Positions 60,777 to 64,000 of a stretch of 64,000 bases of DNA are shown one piece after another. The stretch lies in NCBI RefSeq assembly GCF_001424145.1, contig NZ_LMQM01000012.1, positions 434,745 through 498,744 of the forward strand, in the 5' to 3' direction. The notes beneath the pieces were generated by a model, which was given only the letters and a program-made list of their open reading frames with translations, was not told where the DNA came from and ran no database searches. A program made the translations under genes and the position numbers. The first letter of the stretch is position 1. Each line of letters opens with the position of its first letter. This DNA is from Chryseobacterium sp. Leaf404. Its GTDB lineage: Bacteria > Bacteroidota > Bacteroidia > Flavobacteriales > Weeksellaceae.

Positions 60777-61532
60777 ATGCAAAATAAATTCTTATTGATA
60801 GGAATTGCCCTGCTTTCGCTCACAGCCTGTAAAACGACACCGTTACAGGTGGCGAGTGTGCAGACGCAGAAAAATATTTCTATTAATCAGGACCTGAAGG
60901 CGAATGAAGATTTTGCTCAATTTATCGAGCCTTATACCGAGAAACTCAACAAAGAGATGAATCAGAAAATCTCTTACACACAGGTTGATCTGACGAAAGA
61001 AGGCGACAACAGCAATCTCGGAAATCTTTTGGCTGATTATACTTTCGACGGAGCCAATGTGTGGGCAAAAGCCAATTTGAGTAAAAACATAGATGCAGCA
61101 TTGATCAACATCGGCGGAATCCGCACCACGATTGGGAAAGGCGACATTCTTCTGAAAAATGTTTTTGAAGTGATGCCTTTTGAAAATGAAGTAATTATCG
61201 TCAAATTTAAAGGTTTAGATCTGCAGGGACTGTTTGATTATTATGCTAAAAATCAGAAAAACAATCCGGTTTCACATCTGTATATCGAAACGAGTAATGG
61301 TTTAGCTTCTAAATCTTTAGTTGATGGGAAGACTGTAAATCCAAATCAGGATTATTACATTGCAACGTCTGACTATCTGGCTTTGGGTGGTGATAATATG
61401 AAGTTTTTTGCAAAAGGAGAAATGATTCCGACAGGAATAAAACTGAGAGATTTGTTTATTGAATATTTTAAGAAAAATCAGCAGATTAATCCTCAGGAGG
61501 AAATCCGTCTAAATTTTATCGGAAACAAATAA
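60777..61532 (+). CDS. 5'-nucleotidase C-terminal-domain lipoprotein
   Basis: 251 residues from the ATG at 60777 (MQNKFLLIGIALLSLTACK); an ATG seven codons earlier would overlap the promoter. The lipobox is SLTAC. The mature protein is only the 5'-nucleotidase C-terminal (substrate-binding) domain: NLLADYTFDG, AALINIGGIRTTIGKGDI, FEVMPFENEVIIVKFKG and YYIATSDYLALGGDNM. The catalytic metallophosphoesterase is a separate protein encoded next (stop and ATG overlap by one base), so the usual domain order is reversed at the gene level. The two probably form one functional nucleotidase. Confidence 0.85.
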   Translation: MQNKFLLIGIALLSLTACKTTPLQVASVQTQKNISINQDLKANEDFAQFIEPYTEKLNKEMNQKISYTQVDLTKEGDNSNLGNLLADYTFDGANVWAKANLSKNIDAALINIGGIRTTIGKGDILLKNVFEVMPFENEVIIVKFKGLDLQGLFDYYAKNQKNNPVSHLYIETSNGLASKSLVDGKTVNPNQDYYIATSDYLALGGDNMKFFAKGEMIPTGIKLRDLFIEYFKKNQQINPQEEIRLNFIGNK

Positions 61533-62482
61533 TGGATAGAAAAAGTTTTTTAAAGACGATAACGGGCGGAACTTTAGCTATGACTTTAGCTCCGAATTTG
61601 TTGATGGCAGAAGAATTAAATCTGAATTCGTTCAGCTCAGCCAATAAATTAACGGTCCTCCATACCAACGACCAGCACAGCAGAATTGAACCTTTTGATT
61701 CAAGCTACACCAGAAATCCCAACCAGGGCGGTTTTGCGAGAAGAGCGACTTTAATTCAGAAAATCAGAAGTGAGGAAAGCAATGTTTTGCTGCTGGATTC
61801 CGGAGATATTTTTCAGGGAACACCTTATTTTAATTTTTTTGGAGGCGAATTGGAATTTAAGCTGATGTCGATGATGAAATATGATGCTTCTACAATGGGA
61901 AATCATGATTTCGACAATGGTTTGGATGGATTTTTAAAGGTTTTACCAAACGCCAAATTTCCGTTTATTTGTTCGAATTACGATTTTAAAAACACCATTT
62001 TAGACGGGAAAACCTCTCAGTATAAAATCTTCAATAAAAACGGAATTAAAGTCGGAATTTTCGGAGTGGGAATTCAGCTTGAAGGTTTGGTTGGAAAAAA
62101 ACAATATCAGGAAACCATCTGGAACGACCCGATTGATGTGGCGCAACAGTATTCAAATTTCCTTAAAAATGAAAAAAAATGTGACCTCGTCATTTGTCTT
62201 TCCCACATAGGATACGATTACAGCGACGAACCTGAAAAACTGAACGACAAAATTTTAGCATCAAAAACAGAAAATATTGACTTAATTTTAGGCGGTCATA
62301 CGCACACTTTCCTGCCGGAACCTCAAACCCTTCTAAACAGACAGGGCAAAAAAGTTTTGGTGAACCAGGTGGGCTGGGCCGGGCTACTTTTGGGAAGAAT
62401 AGATTTCTTCTTTGATCACAGTAAAAATATTAAACAGGTTTCCTGGAACAACCAGGCAATCGACAGCAGCATAACCGCATAA
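61532..62482 (+). CDS. 5'-nucleotidase metallophosphoesterase domain, Tat-type signal
   Basis: 316 residues, the catalytic N-domain of UshA-like 5'-nucleotidases as a stand-alone chain. A twin-arginine-like signal (MDRKSFLKTITGGTLAMTLA, with a single R-K pair) precedes the phosphoesterase motifs: LHTNDQHSRIEP (D-x-H), LLDSGDIFQGTPYF (G-D), TMGNHDFDNG (G-N-H-D), CLSHIGYDY and GGHTHTFLP (GH-x-H). All metal ligands are present. It begins in the stop of the previous gene and ends one base before the porZ ATG, so the three are translated together. Confidence 0.9.
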   Translation: MDRKSFLKTITGGTLAMTLAPNLLMAEELNLNSFSSANKLTVLHTNDQHSRIEPFDSSYTRNPNQGGFARRATLIQKIRSEESNVLLLDSGDIFQGTPYFNFFGGELEFKLMSMMKYDASTMGNHDFDNGLDGFLKVLPNAKFPFICSNYDFKNTILDGKTSQYKIFNKNGIKVGIFGVGIQLEGLVGKKQYQETIWNDPIDVAQQYSNFLKNEKKCDLVICLSHIGYDYSDEPEKLNDKILASKTENIDLILGGHTHTFLPEPQTLLNRQGKKVLVNQVGWAGLLLGRIDFFFDHSKNIKQVSWNNQAIDSSITA

Positions 62483-62483
62483 T

Positions 62484-64000
62484 ATGAAAAAATTCTCTAT
62501 AATTTCCCTCGGTATTCTAATGGCTTTGCAAATGATGAAAGCTCAGAATATTACCTCTAAAAAGTGGATGGATCTGTTCTCTTACAACAACGTACTGGCG
62601 ATGAAGGAAGACAACGGAAAAATTATTGCTGCCACAGAAAACGGAGTTTTTTACTACAATATTTCCAGCGGAGAAATTTCCAAACTTTCTAAGGCTTCCG
62701 GTCTGCACGAGGTTAAAATTTCAGCGTTTGATTATGATCCTCAGTCTAAAATTGCTCTTGTGGGCTATCAAAGCGGTGCGCTGGACGTCATTGCACCAGA
62801 CGGCGTTACGTATATTGTAGATATTCCTCTGGCTACAGGATATACGGGAAGCAAGAGAATTAACCATATCTCAATCACGGGTGATCAGGCTGTAATATCT
62901 GTAGGTTATGGAGTTTCAATTTTCAAACTTAAAAAGAGAGAATTTGCAGATTCTGCGTTTTTTGTGAACGCGGGGGCTTTTCAGGCGAGCAATGAGGCAA
63001 CTATTTTTGGGAACAAAGTTTATTCTGTAACCAATACCGGTCTTAAAAGCCACGAACTTAACACTACATTTCCCGTTTTTACAACGTGGGTGACAGAGCA
63101 GGCGGGAGATTTTAAACACATTGATTCTGACGGTATTTTATCATACTCGAGCACAACAACAACTTACCTCTACAATAACGGAACTTCTAACCCTATAGCA
63201 CAGACTTTCACAAGTGTAAAAGATCTGGTAACAGGCTCAGATAACATTACTGTTACAGATAATAACCGTGCATATTCCTATTCCGGCAACGGAAATTTCA
63301 TTGGCTCTGCTTCTCCTGGTGAAGAGTGCAACACGGCAGTAAGAATTTCCGGTAAATTTTATTTTGGAACAGCATTGTCCGGTATTAAAAACGAAAATAA
63401 CAACGGTTTTAAACCAGATGGTCCTGCATTCAACTATTCTTATAAAATCAGGCCTTATAATGACAATCAACTCCTTTTATCTTCGGGGGGAAGAGAAGGA
63501 GGTTTTAATTTCCGTCTGGATAATGAGAGAAATCCGGGCTTCTATTATTTTAACGGTACCGAATGGATTTATCCTTCCTATTTTAAAACCAAACCTTCAA
63601 AATATAATGTTCTTGATGCTTTGGCAGATCCCGCAGACCCTTCAATAGTCTTTTTTACCAATTACAGCATTTGGGATGGAATGGGAGTTTATAAAATGAA
63701 ATACAATCCGGCGAATAAAGATTTTGATTTTGTGAAATACTACAACATCAATCAACCTAATATCTATATTAACAGACCTGTAGGCTTCGTTGTGGATGAT
63801 AACAACAATATATTTCTATCTGTAGCATTTACTGTTGACGGTCTCAATTTTGGTATAGCGCCTTATAAAAGAGATACCGATCAGTTTTTGCTGAACGTGG
63901 TAACCCTTACCAGCAGTGCCGTGCAGATTCCGGTTTTTCATGAAGGATTACTCTGGACGCCACTACCCCGCTCACAACACATTGCGGCCTATGATTACAA
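62484..64000 (+). CDS. porZ: PorZ-like T9SS attachment-complex protein, partial
   Basis: The frame is open to the end of the window, so about 505 residues are visible. A signal peptide (MKKFSIISLGILMALQMMKAQ) is followed by a beta-propeller that begins WMDLFSYNNVLAMKEDNGK and AATENGVFYYNISSGEI, the pattern of the PorZ N-terminal propeller; a second propeller seems to start around residue 280. PorZ is part of the surface attachment complex that handles A-LPS for T9SS cargo in Porphyromonas gingivalis. The T9SS core (gldKLMN) and a type B cargo are in this window. A two-component-propeller-like protein is the main alternative. Confidence 0.8.
   Translation, partial: MKKFSIISLGILMALQMMKAQNITSKKWMDLFSYNNVLAMKEDNGKIIAATENGVFYYNISSGEISKLSKASGLHEVKISAFDYDPQSKIALVGYQSGALDVIAPDGVTYIVDIPLATGYTGSKRINHISITGDQAVISVGYGVSIFKLKKREFADSAFFVNAGAFQASNEATIFGNKVYSVTNTGLKSHELNTTFPVFTTWVTEQAGDFKHIDSDGILSYSSTTTTYLYNNGTSNPIAQTFTSVKDLVTGSDNITVTDNNRAYSYSGNGNFIGSASPGEECNTAVRISGKFYFGTALSGIKNENNNGFKPDGPAFNYSYKIRPYNDNQLLLSSGGREGGFNFRLDNERNPGFYYFNGTEWIYPSYFKTKPSKYNVLDALADPADPSIVFFTNYSIWDGMGVYKMKYNPANKDFDFVKYYNINQPNIYINRPVGFVVDDNNNIFLSVAFTVDGLNFGIAPYKRDTDQFLLNVVTLTSSAVQIPVFHEGLLWTPLPRSQHIAAYDY

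Noticed and set aside
1..64000. CRISPR array, prophage or insertion sequence
   Set aside because: I looked for regularly spaced repeats, integrases and transposases and found none; the repeats here are single palindromes.

Overview
The window looks like chromosome of a Flavobacteriia/Weeksellaceae bacterium, most probably Chryseobacterium or a close relative. The evidence is: AT-rich DNA; promoters of the Bacteroidota type (TTG, about 19 nt, TAnnTTTG) with almost no Shine-Dalgarno sequences; a complete gldKLMN type IX secretion (T9SS) core; a secreted protein with a CHU_C/type B T9SS sorting domain; a PorZ-like gene; and many lipoproteins with short Bacteroidota lipoboxes. I see no insertion sequence, prophage, CRISPR array or rRNA. 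This is mostly core genome with small accessory islets.

Layout. 1-13 kb: flippase-like membrane protein and panD, HU, pdxH/algH-like, an amidase, a degenerate class IV PLP protein, a START-like protein, a class III aminotransferase, a fur-like/OstA pair, kup, pdhB, a small membrane protein and an Lrp/AsnC regulator. 13-24 kb: a giant TamB-like protein divergent from tsaD with 4 nt between the start codons, rsmE, a TrmH-type methylase, asparaginase, tRNA-Ser and a FAD oxidoreductase. 24-30 kb: gldN, gldM, gldL, gldK (minus-strand operon order K-L-M-N). 30-36 kb: glmS, a DUF4270 lipoprotein, a GT5-only protein, divergent panC, then a tRNA Lys-Leu-Lys array and aroK. 36-47 kb: S4 protein, lipoprotein, orphan FMN glutamate-synthase-like protein, mtaB, several orphan proteins (a transglutaminase-like fold, a SnoaL-like protein, a PD-(D/E)XK-like protein), the T9SS cargo and a glycogen-phosphorylase-like protein. 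47-56 kb: a peptide-use block of secreted dipeptidyl peptidase IV, a small toxin-antitoxin pair, three consecutive POT peptide transporters and a secreted thioredoxin. 56-64 kb: recG with a probable non-ATG start, a frameshifted gene, GNAT, dapA, then a split and permuted 5'-nucleotidase followed immediately by porZ, which runs off the window.

How the genes work together. GldK-N build the T9SS motor and ring, PorZ takes part in attachment of cargo at the cell surface, and the 700-residue CHU_C protein is a likely client. DPP-IV releases dipeptides that the three POT permeases can import. panD and panC serve pantothenate synthesis from two separate loci.

The points most worth a second look are three enzyme-family proteins that have lost family-defining catalytic or binding residues (class IV aminotransferase fold, GT35 phosphorylase fold, GT5 synthase fold), a set of near-leaderless promoters, the recG start, orphan nuclease-like and transglutaminase-like proteins, and several families of intergenic palindromic repeats. 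I did not find a clearly new multi-gene system.
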